From the NCBI GenBank assembly GCA_030841085.1, contig JAVEDP010000020.1:149037-213036 (forward strand): 64,000 bases of DNA, in the 5' to 3' direction. This document shows positions 8,194 through 17,267 of this stretch, one piece after another. The DNA comes from Pyrinomonadaceae bacterium. GTDB lineage: Bacteria > Acidobacteriota > Blastocatellia > Pyrinomonadales > Pyrinomonadaceae. A program made the translations under genes and the position numbers. The first letter of the stretch is position 1. The number at the start of each line of letters is the position of its first letter. The notes beneath the pieces are model-generated. The model was not told the origin of the DNA, made no database searches, and saw only the letters and a list, made by a program, of their open reading frames with translations.

Positions 8194-9111
8194 ATGTCCA
8201 CCCAAATACCTAAGTCTAAAATCCGAGAGACGGTTGTTAATCAGAACAGCGCGGACATTGAACATTGGACATTGGACATTGGACCGTTCCCTGAACCTAC
8301 GCCTGAAGAATTCAACGTCTTATCATCGTTCGAACAGTTCTCGTTTCATCTTGTCAGTCGTATGAACCGGGGAAACTGGAAACGGTTTTGGACCTGGTGT
8401 CAGAAAGTCTTTGGCGCTGGCTGGATTCATTTTGCCACGTACAATCTAATGCGGGTTTACGGTTTGGAGAATGTTCACGCCCTGTCTCCCGAACGTCCCA
8501 TCCTGTTGGTGGCCAATCATCGTTCGTTTTTCGACATGTATACCGTGTCAACGGTACTCTTCCGTAATACCAAGTGGCGCAAGCAACTTTTTTTTCCGGT
8601 GCGCGGCCGTTTCTTTTACCAGGGACCGTTGGGGTTGTTTGTAAATCTGGTGATGGGCTGGTGGTCCATGTACCCGCCGTTTTTTGCTTCAGGTGAGAAA
8701 CCGCTGATTGAAAAGCGCGCGTTCGATAAGTACTCGTTCGCGCTGCTGGCCAGTCTTTGCCGAGAGGGCGCGGGGAATGTTATCGGTTTTCACCCCGAGG
8801 GCACGCGCAACAAAAGTTTTGATCCCTATTCCTTTCTGCCGGCGCAGCCCGGCGTCGGTAAGTTAATCAAAGATGCCGCGCCGCAAGTCATTCCAGTTTT
8901 TATTGCCGGACTGGGAAACGATTTGCCTAAGCAAGTGCTGGGTAATTGGACCGGCGGCGAAAAGATTCGTATTCACTTTGGACCACAGCTTGATCTGACA
9001 GATTATTTGCTGCGCAAAGATCAGGCGAGAACGTATCTGGAGATTTCCAGATTCGCGATGAGCAAGATTGCGGAGTTGGGTGAACAGGATCGTCGGTTGA
9101 ACTCTGCTTGA
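8194..9111 (+). CDS. PlsC-type 1-acyl-glycerol-3-phosphate acyltransferase family protein
   Basis: A lysophospholipid acyltransferase of the HX4D superfamily, expected to acylate a glycerolipid at the inner membrane. The catalytic motif NHRSFFD and the substrate motif FHPEGTRNK are both present, with a hydrophobic segment (GPLGLFVNLVMGWWSMYPPF) between them. The start is uncertain. ATG 8194 gives 305 residues, but codons 22-31 read through a short tandem word (ACATTGG repeats). ATG 8362, directly before NRGNWKRFWTWC, would give a 249-residue protein beginning at the conserved region. Residues 45-56 (FEQFSFHLVSRM) look protein-like, so I kept the longer form. The next gene also acts on lipids, which suggests a small phospholipid or lipid-anchor locus. 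Confidence 0.8.
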   Translation: MSTQIPKSKIRETVVNQNSADIEHWTLDIGPFPEPTPEEFNVLSSFEQFSFHLVSRMNRGNWKRFWTWCQKVFGAGWIHFATYNLMRVYGLENVHALSPERPILLVANHRSFFDMYTVSTVLFRNTKWRKQLFFPVRGRFFYQGPLGLFVNLVMGWWSMYPPFFASGEKPLIEKRAFDKYSFALLASLCREGAGNVIGFHPEGTRNKSFDPYSFLPAQPGVGKLIKDAAPQVIPVFIAGLGNDLPKQVLGNWTGGEKIRIHFGPQLDLTDYLLRKDQARTYLEISRFAMSKIAELGEQDRRLNSA

Positions 9112-9262
9112 AAGATCAAAGAGCGGGGGCAAGCCCACCTTCCCAACCTTGAGCTGATCAGAGTTGAATTTTGCGATCGTGATGGAGAGTCTTTCAACAC
9201 GAAATCAGGCAAGCGAGTAAAGAGTCTCACAGGTCGGGAAGGGCGGCTTGCCCCCGCTCTTA
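9109..9262. repeat. Inverted repeat, GAGCGGGGGCAAGCC family
   Basis: The left arm AGAGCGGGGGCAAGCCCACC (about 9119) and right arm GGCGGCTTGCCCCCGCTCT (about 9241-9260) enclose about 100 bases. The same element recurs at 12129-12214. It lies between the acyltransferase and lipid-kinase genes. Confidence 0.75.
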
Positions 9263-9275
9263 GCGCGTACAAAAA

Positions 9276-10226
9276 ATGTCTCTGCCACTTGTAATAATTA
9301 ATCCTGAATCGGCAGGAGGTGCGACTCGCAAAGCATGGCCCAAGATCGCCAGCGAGTTGGCAACTCACTTCGGCCCTTTCCAGCCCGCCTTTACGACGCG
9401 GCCAGCAGAGGCGATCGAAATCGCCGCCGAAGCCGCGCGCCAGGGAACGAAACTGATCATCGCTTGCGGCGGGGACGGCACGATTTCGGAAGTTGCTAAT
9501 GGAATCCTCGCTTCCGGACGCGATGCGGAGCTGGGAATTCTACCCAGCGGCACTGGCGGCGATTTTCGTCGCAGCCTTAACATTCCAGCCCGGACAAGAG
9601 AAGCAGCCATAATTTTGCGGGATGGCCAGACGCGCAGCATTGACGTCGGTCGAGCATCGTATGCAACCGACGCAGTCGAACAAGAGACGCGTTATTTTCT
9701 TGGCGTTGCATCGTTCGGAATGAGTGCGGATGTTATCTCGCGAGTAAAAACCGGTCAGCCCGATTGGCTGCCGGTAAAAACGCCTCGTTGGCTAAGCGGC
9801 CGGGTTTCTTTCGGCGCCGCGATGCTGCAAAGCGCTGTAAGAATGAAACCGACGAGGGTCCTGGTCCAGCTCGACGACAAATCCGCGCAGCGCACGACGG
9901 TCGCAAATTTATGCATAGCGAATGCTCGCTACTTCGGCGGCGGAATGAAGATAGCGCCTAACGCAAAACTCACTGATGGAAAGTTTGATGTCGTTAGTAT
10001 CGGCGACCTCGGCTTTACGCGCATACTTTCCAATGCGCCGCGATCATATTTTGGTGCGCATTTAAGTATGTCTGAAGTTCAACATGCGCTGGCTGCGAAA
10101 ATTACAGCCAGCCCAATTGATAAGGATCAGCGCATTGCGCTGGAGTTGGACGGGGAGCTTCCCGGGTTTCTGCCTGCGACTTTTCAGATCATTCCGCGCG
10201 CTCTGCGCATTCGTTGTCCGCGCTAG
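9276..10226 (+). CDS. Diacylglycerol kinase-family lipid kinase (YegS/DgkB type)
   Basis: A DAGK-catalytic-domain kinase of 316 residues. The N-terminal strand LVIINPESAGG, the nucleotide-binding CGGDGTISEVANGI (about 68-81) and LPSGTGGDFRR (about 91-101) are intact. The C-terminal beta-sandwich contains IAPNAKLTDGKFDVV. It would use ATP to phosphorylate diacylglycerol or a related lipid at the membrane. The ATG at 9276 has no strong ribosome-binding site because repeat DNA reaches to about 9262. The position next to an acyltransferase supports a role in glycerolipid turnover. Confidence 0.85.
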   Translation: MSLPLVIINPESAGGATRKAWPKIASELATHFGPFQPAFTTRPAEAIEIAAEAARQGTKLIIACGGDGTISEVANGILASGRDAELGILPSGTGGDFRRSLNIPARTREAAIILRDGQTRSIDVGRASYATDAVEQETRYFLGVASFGMSADVISRVKTGQPDWLPVKTPRWLSGRVSFGAAMLQSAVRMKPTRVLVQLDDKSAQRTTVANLCIANARYFGGGMKIAPNAKLTDGKFDVVSIGDLGFTRILSNAPRSYFGAHLSMSEVQHALAAKITASPIDKDQRIALELDGELPGFLPATFQIIPRALRIRCPR

Positions 10227-10250
10227 CATCCACGCAAATCAGAAAACTTC

Positions 10251-10280
10251 TTGCCAGTAATTCGCAAAACAGGTTATAAA
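10251..10280 (+). promoter_or_regulatory. Candidate promoter of the respiratory block
   Basis: TTGCCA at 10251-10256 is followed after 18 bases by TATAAA (10275-10280). The implied transcript would have a leader of about 165 bases before the Rieske gene. The gap 10281-10437 otherwise shows no ORF or clear repeat. Confidence 0.5.
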
Positions 10281-10451
10281 TACGCACCGCGCCCCGATTC
10301 ATAAGTTATTATTTGGCACGGGTTATTCATGTATAGACGAATATCGTGTTCGTGCGCAGAGGGTGATCCCTGCATGGCGGGGAATTGTATATTTCACTCT
10401 GCGACTCGCGTTGAAGTGTATGCGTAAGTCAATTGACGGAGGTCGAGCGTA

Positions 10452-11114
10452 GTGGATAGCGTGAAAGATCCACAATCATCCGCCGAAGTGCCGAGCACGC
10501 CTACAGCCCAGGCGCCCGCAGGTGCCGGGCCCGCTGCGCCTGGACCGCCGCCCGCTGCTGCGCCGCCTGCTCGTGTGGTTACCGCCAGCGCTGCTAAGCC
10601 GGTTGGCGCGGTTGTTGAAAGCACGCCTGATCCGCCGGTAAACAAGATGCGGCGCCGCATTGTTTGGGCCAGCATCGTCGGATTTCTAACTACGTGCTTC
10701 CTGATGTTTCTGCGGTTCTTCCTGCCGCGCTCTATTCTTGAACCGTCCAGCAAGTTTTCCGTCGGCTTTCCTTCCGACTATGCGCTGGGAGTAGACACGA
10801 AGTGGCAGCAGCAATACCGCATCTGGGTTGACAAGACTTCCGATCGGATTTTTGTGATCTATGCGCGCTGCACGCACCTCGGTTGCACACCCGATTGGAA
10901 GGCGAGCGAGAATAAGTTCAAGTGTCCCTGTCACGGCAGTGGCTATGACAGTGAAGGAATTAACTTTGAAGGTCCCGCACCGCGACCAATGGACCGCGCA
11001 TCGGTAGAACTGGACGCTGAAGGGCAAATCGTGGTGGACGTCGGCAAGCTGCACTCGTGGCCCAAAGGCGGAACGAATCAATTCAACGACAAGGACGCCT
11101 ACATTCCGTTGTAA
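10452..11114 (+). CDS. qcrA: Rieske iron-sulfur protein of a cytochrome b complex
   Basis: The 2Fe-2S subunit of a quinol:cytochrome c oxidoreductase; it takes one electron from quinol and passes it to cytochrome c. The cluster motifs are CTHLGC and CPCHGSGY (about residues 138-143 and 157-164). A membrane anchor lies at about 70-92 (IVWASIVGFLTTCFLMFLRF). The first 60 residues are an unusual Pro/Ala-rich cytoplasmic extension. The GTG start at 10452 has a good GGAGGT at 10438-10443, spacing 8. It heads the gene series with cytochrome b, the subunit-IV-like protein and a multiheme cytochrome. Confidence 0.93.
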   Translation: MDSVKDPQSSAEVPSTPTAQAPAGAGPAAPGPPPAAAPPARVVTASAAKPVGAVVESTPDPPVNKMRRRIVWASIVGFLTTCFLMFLRFFLPRSILEPSSKFSVGFPSDYALGVDTKWQQQYRIWVDKTSDRIFVIYARCTHLGCTPDWKASENKFKCPCHGSGYDSEGINFEGPAPRPMDRASVELDAEGQIVVDVGKLHSWPKGGTNQFNDKDAYIPL

Positions 11115-11140
11115 TTCTGTTTCGAATCGTTAAGAGGAAT

Positions 11141-12067
11141 ATGGACGAAAAGCCCGAACAAAAAGAGACGAAGCAACTAACCGGCGATGAAAAAGCCGGC
11201 GCGGGCCTCGTTGAGAAAATGAAAGAGGGCGGCACCGCACTCACCAAGCGGGCTATCGAAGAAGCCAAAGGCTATAAAGACGTTCAGGATACTCAACTCT
11301 GGAAATCAATTTTTCGCGTCTCGCACGATCGTTCCGATCCGCGCAACCGTTCGCTCGCCGTACTCTCCAACGTCTTCCTGCATCTCCATCCGGCAAAAAT
11401 TAATCGCGACGCGGTTCGCTACAGGTACACCTGGGGAATGGGCGGCATAACTTTTTATCTGTTCATCGTGTTGACCTTTACGGGCGTGCTGTTGATGTTT
11501 TATTACCACCCAACGAAGGTCGACGCGTTTCGCGACATTCTTTATCTCGAGCATGACGTTCCGTTCGGCAAACTTCTACGCAACATGCATCGTTGGGCCG
11601 CGCACTTAATGGTCATCACGACATGGCTGCATATGTTTCGCGTGGTGCTGACGGGATCGTACAAACGACCGCGCGAATTTAACTGGGGCGTGGGCGTGGT
11701 GTTGCTTGTTTTGACGCTGCTGCTTTCGTTTACCGGATATTTGTTGCCGGACGATCAACTTGGGTTCTGGGCGGTAACGGTGGGCACGAACATGGCGCGC
11801 GCTACTCCGATGTTTGGTTCGGAAGGACCATTCGGTGCGCAGCTGGGCATGACGCCTTTTAACGACGTGCGATTTGGACTGCTCGGCGGATCGATAGTCG
11901 ATTCGAATGCGTTGTTGCGTTCGTACATTTGGCACTGCATCGGCATTCCGCTGGTCGCGTCGATCTTTATGGCAGTGCATTTCTGGCGCATTAGAAAAGA
12001 CGGCGGCATTTCCGGGCCGGCGCCGGTGATGCTTGAATCGGAAATGAAAGCGATTAAGAAGAAGTAG
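11141..12067 (+). CDS. qcrB: Cytochrome b6-like subunit
   Basis: The heme b-carrying N-terminal half of cytochrome b, 308 residues from ATG 11141 (AAGAGGA upstream). Heme ligands appear as two His pairs: the HRWAAH...WLH stretch, spaced 14, and WHCIGIPLVASIFMAVH, spaced 15. A 14/15 pattern is typical of b6-type rather than mitochondrial-type cytochrome b. Four helices are visible, with the Qo-side region SFTGYLLPDDQLGFWAVTV. A charged, Lys/Glu-rich N-terminal extension of about 85 residues precedes the first helix and is longer than usual. It works with the Rieske protein and the separate subunit-IV-like gene downstream, the split arrangement found in b6f and menaquinol complexes. Confidence 0.93.
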   Translation: MDEKPEQKETKQLTGDEKAGAGLVEKMKEGGTALTKRAIEEAKGYKDVQDTQLWKSIFRVSHDRSDPRNRSLAVLSNVFLHLHPAKINRDAVRYRYTWGMGGITFYLFIVLTFTGVLLMFYYHPTKVDAFRDILYLEHDVPFGKLLRNMHRWAAHLMVITTWLHMFRVVLTGSYKRPREFNWGVGVVLLVLTLLLSFTGYLLPDDQLGFWAVTVGTNMARATPMFGSEGPFGAQLGMTPFNDVRFGLLGGSIVDSNALLRSYIWHCIGIPLVASIFMAVHFWRIRKDGGISGPAPVMLESEMKAIKKK

Positions 12068-12128
12068 CGCAAAGTTCGGAACGGGGAGAGAGGCACAGTC
12101 GAAGAAATGGTTCAAGACAGAAAAGCTC

Positions 12129-12214
12129 GAGGTCGGGAAGGGTGGCGTGCCCCCGCCTCGGTTGGATACCACTCAGTCTAAGCGGGGGCAAGCCACCCTT
12201 CCCAACCTCGAGGT
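12129..12214. repeat. Inverted repeat, GAGCGGGGGCAAGCC family (second copy)
   Basis: GGTCGGGAAGGGTGGCGTGC at the left is answered by GCAAGCCACCCTTCCCAACC at the right, enclosing about 30 bases. It is the same family as 9109-9262 and sits between the two cytochrome b genes. Confidence 0.75.
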
Positions 12215-12260
12215 TTCGGATCTTGAGTGTTAACCAATTGCAGTAAGTTGACCCTAACTA

Positions 12261-13364
12261 ATGGCAAGTCGATTCAAACTCAGCAAAGGTAAATTGATTG
12301 GGCTCGTCGCGCTGGTGATCCTGGTGCTGCTGGCTGTCTTCTTCGTAGAAGACTGGCATCAGCTTTGGATCATTTCGTCCGCGCCTGACAACATCCCCAT
12401 CGTGGCGATGTTGTTCCTGGTGCCATTCTTTACCTGGCTCGGAATCAAGCAGTCGCGCGCGAACGATCGTTTGATCGTGGCGCTCGAGGCAGATCCGAAA
12501 CTTGCGAAAACCAGCCATCGCAAAGCTGAACCATGGCGTCCGGGTTGGGCCAAAGAAATTCATGTCTGGCCCTATCTCGTTCGCATCGAATTTCTGGCGG
12601 CGGTGATTGTTACCGTCGTCCTTTTTGTGTGGTCCATAGTTCTCAACGCGCCTTTGGAAGAACCCGCCAATCCGAATCTGACGATGAATCCTTCCAAGGC
12701 GCCGTGGTATTTCCTCGGCTTGCAGGAGATGCTGGTTTATTTCGATCCCTGGATTGCCGGCGTGGTGATGCCGTCGATCATCATGGTTGGGTTGATGGTT
12801 TTTCCCTATGTCGATTCCAATCCGCTCGGGAACGGGTACTACACGCTCAAGCAACGCCGCTTTGCCGTCGGCATGTTTTGCTGGGGCTTCCTGATGTGGA
12901 TTCTTCTGATTGTTATCGGGACTTTTATCAGGGGGCCGGGTTGGATCTGGTTCTGGCCGGGCCAAACTTGGGACCACAACGCGGTGGTGTTTGATAAAAA
13001 CGTCGACTTGCACGATTGGATTGCGACCAGCCGCATCGGCAAGGCGCTGCATCTCGGGTTCCTGTCAACGAATCCCTTCAAATTTATTTTTGGCTTACTG
13101 GTGGTGAGCGGCTTCTATATTTTAGGCGCGCTGTTTTTCCATTGGCTGATGACCGTGGATTTCAAGAAGCTGTCGCTGCGTCCGCTGCGTTTGTTTCCGC
13201 AGGACGCGTTTGAGCAAAAGCTTTTGGCCAGAACCAGCGTGCTGCAATACCTGACGTTCCAGTTTTTCGCGGTCAGCGTTTTGTTGGCGATGCCGGTGAA
13301 ACTCATTTTGCGGTTGGCGCTGACGATTAAGTACGTTTGGGTTACGCCCTGGTTCAACATTTGA
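12261..13364 (+). CDS. Cytochrome b subunit-IV-like protein with extra transmembrane segments
   Basis: The C-terminal half of a split cytochrome b, 367 residues. The Qo-site loop reads KAPWYFLGLQEMLVYFDPW at about 150, where b6f and bc1 proteins have PEWY; the shifted PWYF form is what I associate with menaquinol complexes. An additional N-terminal helix (about 10-30) and further C-terminal helices (about 280-365) extend the protein well beyond the 160 residues of plain subunit IV. It forms the quinol-oxidation site with the Rieske and b6-like subunits. The start at ATG 12261 follows a repeat-filled spacer and lacks a strong ribosome-binding site. Confidence 0.85.
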   Translation: MASRFKLSKGKLIGLVALVILVLLAVFFVEDWHQLWIISSAPDNIPIVAMLFLVPFFTWLGIKQSRANDRLIVALEADPKLAKTSHRKAEPWRPGWAKEIHVWPYLVRIEFLAAVIVTVVLFVWSIVLNAPLEEPANPNLTMNPSKAPWYFLGLQEMLVYFDPWIAGVVMPSIIMVGLMVFPYVDSNPLGNGYYTLKQRRFAVGMFCWGFLMWILLIVIGTFIRGPGWIWFWPGQTWDHNAVVFDKNVDLHDWIATSRIGKALHLGFLSTNPFKFIFGLLVVSGFYILGALFFHWLMTVDFKKLSLRPLRLFPQDAFEQKLLARTSVLQYLTFQFFAVSVLLAMPVKLILRLALTIKYVWVTPWFNI

Positions 13365-13365
13365 G

Positions 13366-13470
13366 GTGGCATAGACTTTGTAGCATAGACTTTAGTCTGT
13401 GTTGTTTCAGTTACCACAGACTGAAGTCTATGCCACTTACAGAACACAGACTGAAGTCTGTGCTACTTAA
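13366..13470. repeat. Inverted repeats of the CAGACTGAAGTCTG family
   Basis: GTGGCATAGACTTT, TAGACTTTAGTCTGTG, CACAGACTGAAGTCTATGCC and CACAGACTGAAGTCTGTGCT alternate over 105 bases. Each word is itself nearly palindromic. Related copies are at 20273-20344 and 32450-32563. Confidence 0.75.
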
Positions 13471-13494
13471 GAACGGCGAGGGGAGACTCGTTTA

Positions 13495-16400
13495 GTGGCC
13501 GATGGTCCCGAAAGCACCGATTCGTTGGTGAAAAAAGAGCCCGACATCCCGGCGCATGATCCGATCGTGAGCCGTTCGACGAGCGGCATCATGCTTGTGT
13601 GTGCGCTGCTGCTCACGTTCTCGCTCGCCTGGTCTTTGTACGATGAAGCGATCGGCCAGCGTCCCTGGAAAGGAATTCAACGGGAATTTGTCAGCCGCTA
13701 CACACGTTATCTGAAAAGTATTAAGCCGCAGGCCGGCAAGACGGAAGCAGAAGTAAAGCAGGATCCCGAATACCAAAAGCTTGACGACGAGGCCAAGGCA
13801 GCGATCGAAGCAGTCGCACCGCAAACAAAAGAGATCGATCAGCAGGTCGTACAAATACAAGCCAAGCTTGATGCGGTAACCGATCCCTTTCAGAACCAGC
13901 GCGGCAAACTTACGGTCATTAATTACAACGTCGAAATCGCGCCACCTGCCAGGAAAGATAAATATCGGAAGCAGGCCGAGCAAAAGCGCGCCGAGTCGGT
14001 CGAGGTAGAGCTGCCCGCAGCCGATGGCTCGAATCGCAAAACGACCCAGAAGATGAATTACGAGCAGCTCGAAAAGTTTTACAACGACCTGCGCGACGAG
14101 AAAGCCCGGCTACTTGGTCAAAAAGCGGAAGTGCTCAAAGAGCCGACAGAACTTGCTCGCAAGCGAGACGATTACCTCAAGCATCACATGCCCGGCTTAG
14201 GCGCGAGTCAGATCGACGGGCTGATTCGCAAAACGGAAAAATTTGATTACTCGATCCTGCCGCACCAGATCAGCGTCAACGAATTCAACATCGTCGACCG
14301 TTGCGAAGTTTGCCATGTCGGCATTCGCGAGCCGCTCGACATCCGTCCGGAAGACTTAGCGCCGGGCGGCCCGGGCAAGAAACCTGACAGCCTGTCACGC
14401 GCGTTCGTCAGTCATCCCAACAAAGAGCTGCTGCAAATTCACAACCCGGATCGCTTTGGATGTTCCAGTTGTCATTGGGGCAATGGCCGCGCGACGACCG
14501 GCGACCTGAAGGCCCACGGCCAAAATAAATTCTGGCTCTGGCCGATGTTTGAAAAAGAAAACACCGAAGCCGGTTGCCAGCAGTGTCACGGAAAGGACCG
14601 TGTGACGCAGGGCGCCGACACGTTGAATCTCGGCCGCGACCTTTTCTATCAACGCGGCTGCGTGGGTTGCCATCGTTACGAAGGCTTCGATCGCGAAGCT
14701 GACAACCTGGGGAGCACGCGGCAAAGTATCAGCGCGCTCGATGATCAAATCAGCGCTAACCAAAAACAGATTCGCCTCGACGAAAATCCGCCCGAGGGCA
14801 CCAGCGACGACGACGCGCATAAGATGCTGGCTGAATCGGAGGCGTTGAAAGTAACGAACAGCATTCTGGCGGCGCGCATCGATCAGTTGAACCTGCAATC
14901 CAAATATTTGATGCAGGATCAGAAGAAGGTTGGACCAAACTTGAAAGACGTGCGCCTGAAACTGCGCAAGGAATGGATTCCGGTTTGGCTCTCGGACCCG
15001 CAAGCTTTTCGGCCCGGCACGAAGATGCCGACGTTCTGGCGCTTCGCTAATCCCAGCGGCCATGGCCCGCCGATGCGCGACAAAGATGGTCAGGATCAAA
15101 TCAACGCAATTGCCGCGTACCTTTGGCAGGACAGTTTTGATGGCAAGTTGCCCGAGCAGCAGCGCGGCAATGCCGGCCACGGTAAAGAACTGTTTGAAAC
15201 CAAGGGTTGTCTTGGGTGCCACTCGATCGGCGACGAAGAGAACAAGTTGGGCGGCACGTTTGCCGCGAATCTGCAAAAGGTTGGCGAGAAAGCAAACTTC
15301 GATTACATCGTTCGCTGGGTTCACAATCCGCGCGAACGCTTTGCGCCTTATTGCCCGAAAGAAAAACGCGATCTAACTGCGGACGATTACGCGAAGCACA
15401 ACCTGCCATACGTTTTTGATACTGAACTACACTCGCGTTGTCCGAACGACGGTACCGAGCTGCAAGTGCAGAACATGACCGTGATGCCGAACTTCCGTTT
15501 GCCGGAATCAGACGCGCGGGACATTGCCACTTATCTTTTCTCTTTATCAGCGCCGCCGCAGTATCCGGACGCTTCGTTCATGGACAGTCCGGAACTGAAG
15601 GAAAAAGGGCGCGTGCTCATCAAGCAGTATGGCTGCGCCGGTTGTCACGAGATTCAAGGGTTTGAAGACGAACAAAGAATCGGTAAGGAACTAACGGTTG
15701 AAGGCGCGACGCCGATTGAACGTCTCGACTTTGCTTTGCATACGAAGCACGCAGAAGAGGGAACTGATCCCCTGGGTCTCCATCCACAAGAGAAAGAAAA
15801 ACCCTGGTATAACCATAAGGGATTTTTCGAACACAAGATTACCCAGCCGTCTATCTATGATGAGGGCAAAGAAAAAGATCCCAAAGATCGTTTGCGCATG
15901 CCGCAGCCGTTTTTGACGCCGGAGTGGCGCAACGCGCTGACAACTTTTCTGCTTGGCAGCGTTGGCTCGGAAGGCGCGAACGTGCCGTCGTCGCTCTTCT
16001 ACAATCCCGAAGACCAGCGGCGCCAGGATATTCAAAACGGTTGGTGGGTGATAAAGAAATATAACTGCGTTGGTTGCCATCAGGTTCAGGTGGGCCAGCG
16101 TTCAGTCGTGATGGATTTGCCTTTCTACCAAACTCCGGAAGGTAAAGATTTGCTGCCGCCGCGTCTGTCGAGTGAAGGTGCGCGCGTCGATCCGAACTGG
16201 CTGTTGAGGTTTCTGCACGATCCATCTCTCAGTGGAGAGAAGACGCCGGAACAAACCGCGGCGATTGATAATGCGGCTCGGGCAACACCGTCGCCGAGCG
16301 CCTTGCCGGCCACTGCGCCCGTTAGCTCGCCGAAACCCGCAGCGGGTCAGGCAGCAGCGCAAACAATCGGGCACTTGAAACCACAGCCCGGTCTGGATCG

Positions 16401-17067
16401 CAACGGCGTTCGTCCGTACCTTAAGTTCCGCATGCCGACGTTTAATTTCTCGCCCAACGAATTGCAGACGCTGGTGCGATTCTTCATGGCCATGTCCGGC
16501 CAGCAGGAGCCGTACATTAAAGAGCCGTTGCAGCCACTGACCGAACAGGAGAAGCTGACCGCGCGACAGATGTTCACCTCAGGAACGCCTTGTTTGAAGT
16601 GTCACATCACTGGCGATCCGGCCCACGATGCGACGGCGATTGCGCCAAACTTCCTTTTGGCAGGCGAGCGCTTAAAGCCGGAGTGGACCTTCCGCTGGTT
16701 GCTGGATCCATCGCAGATTAGCCCGGGCACCGCGATGCCAACCGGCTTGTTTAGAAAAGAGGACGAGCGCTGGGTGATCAATCTGCCGAATCCGCCGGCT
16801 AGTGCGACCGCCTATCATGACGATCATGCGCGATTGCTGGTGCGTTATATGTTCCTGCTGACGCCTGACGAGCAAAGGAAATTGTTGGCGACGGCGCCTG
16901 CAGCGACCGCTGGGCCACCGCCGACGCCGCCGCCCGTAAGCAAGGCGCAAAATAGATTCAAGCGCAAAGGTGGAGAGACGGCGCTGAATAGACTGCGACG
17001 ATCAAGACGCAGTCCGCTGGCGCTTAATAGAAGCGGTCGCGCGAATTTGAGAGCGCCGGGAATGTAG
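13495..17067 (+). CDS. Membrane-anchored octaheme c-type cytochrome
   Basis: A 1190-residue protein with eight CxxCH heme sites at residues about 270 (CEVCH), 323 (CSSCH), 361 (CQQCH), 389 (CVGCH), 572 (CLGCH), 714 (CAGCH), 858 (CVGCH) and 1033 (CLKCH). One N-terminal anchor helix (about 25-48) is followed by a charged, coiled-coil-like region (about 60-240) that carries no heme. The GTG start at 13495 has GAGGGGAG about 9 bases upstream. The C-terminal 40 residues are very Arg/Lys-rich and heme-free. Its place after the b-type subunits implies it is the cytochrome c1/f-equivalent electron exit of the complex, possibly several fused modules. The size is unusual for that role, and the heme-to-partner order is unknown. 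Confidence 0.85.
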   Translation: MADGPESTDSLVKKEPDIPAHDPIVSRSTSGIMLVCALLLTFSLAWSLYDEAIGQRPWKGIQREFVSRYTRYLKSIKPQAGKTEAEVKQDPEYQKLDDEAKAAIEAVAPQTKEIDQQVVQIQAKLDAVTDPFQNQRGKLTVINYNVEIAPPARKDKYRKQAEQKRAESVEVELPAADGSNRKTTQKMNYEQLEKFYNDLRDEKARLLGQKAEVLKEPTELARKRDDYLKHHMPGLGASQIDGLIRKTEKFDYSILPHQISVNEFNIVDRCEVCHVGIREPLDIRPEDLAPGGPGKKPDSLSRAFVSHPNKELLQIHNPDRFGCSSCHWGNGRATTGDLKAHGQNKFWLWPMFEKENTEAGCQQCHGKDRVTQGADTLNLGRDLFYQRGCVGCHRYEGFDREADNLGSTRQSISALDDQISANQKQIRLDENPPEGTSDDDAHKMLAESEALKVTNSILAARIDQLNLQSKYLMQDQKKVGPNLKDVRLKLRKEWIPVWLSDPQAFRPGTKMPTFWRFANPSGHGPPMRDKDGQDQINAIAAYLWQDSFDGKLPEQQRGNAGHGKELFETKGCLGCHSIGDEENKLGGTFAANLQKVGEKANFDYIVRWVHNPRERFAPYCPKEKRDLTADDYAKHNLPYVFDTELHSRCPNDGTELQVQNMTVMPNFRLPESDARDIATYLFSLSAPPQYPDASFMDSPELKEKGRVLIKQYGCAGCHEIQGFEDEQRIGKELTVEGATPIERLDFALHTKHAEEGTDPLGLHPQEKEKPWYNHKGFFEHKITQPSIYDEGKEKDPKDRLRMPQPFLTPEWRNALTTFLLGSVGSEGANVPSSLFYNPEDQRRQDIQNGWWVIKKYNCVGCHQVQVGQRSVVMDLPFYQTPEGKDLLPPRLSSEGARVDPNWLLRFLHDPSLSGEKTPEQTAAIDNAARATPSPSALPATAPVSSPKPAAGQAAAQTIGHLKPQPGLDRNGVRPYLKFRMPTFNFSPNELQTLVRFFMAMSGQQEPYIKEPLQPLTEQEKLTARQMFTSGTPCLKCHITGDPAHDATAIAPNFLLAGERLKPEWTFRWLLDPSQISPGTAMPTGLFRKEDERWVINLPNPPASATAYHDDHARLLVRYMFLLTPDEQRKLLATAPAATAGPPPTPPPVSKAQNRFKRKGGETALNRLRRSRRSPLALNRSGRANLRAPGM

Positions 17068-17068
17068 T

Positions 17069-17165
17069 TTTCTCTGTGCGTCCTTTGTGTTCTCTGTGTC
17101 TTCGTGGTGAATCTTTCTGGCACAGTTGCTCACCACTGAGGCACAAAGAACACAAAGGTCGCACT
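17069..17165. repeat. Inverted repeat, CTTTGTGTTCTCTGTG family
   Basis: CTCTGTGCGTCCTTTGTGTT is followed by ACCACTGAGGCACAAAGAAC, the approximate reverse complement. The same element is found at 26852-26951, 29456-29562 and 44672-44776. It separates the multiheme and cupredoxin genes. Confidence 0.8.
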
Positions 17166-17267
17166 GAGATTAATTCGAAACCAAAACCTGCCGGGCGCAG
17201 TTCTGCTTAGAATAGCGTCCCGTGCTAAAGTTAAGCTGAAAGTTATTCTGATTTGGAGGAACTGATT

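Noticed and set aside
12258..13052. 264-codon minus-strand frame opposite the subunit-IV-like gene
   Set aside because: The composition (His/Arg/Asp/Gln-rich) is typical of an antisense of membrane-helix codons.
14395..15324. 309-codon open frame on the minus strand inside the octaheme cytochrome gene
   Set aside because: It is antisense to a gene with eight heme motifs; the frame is kept open by GC-rich codons and shows no domain.
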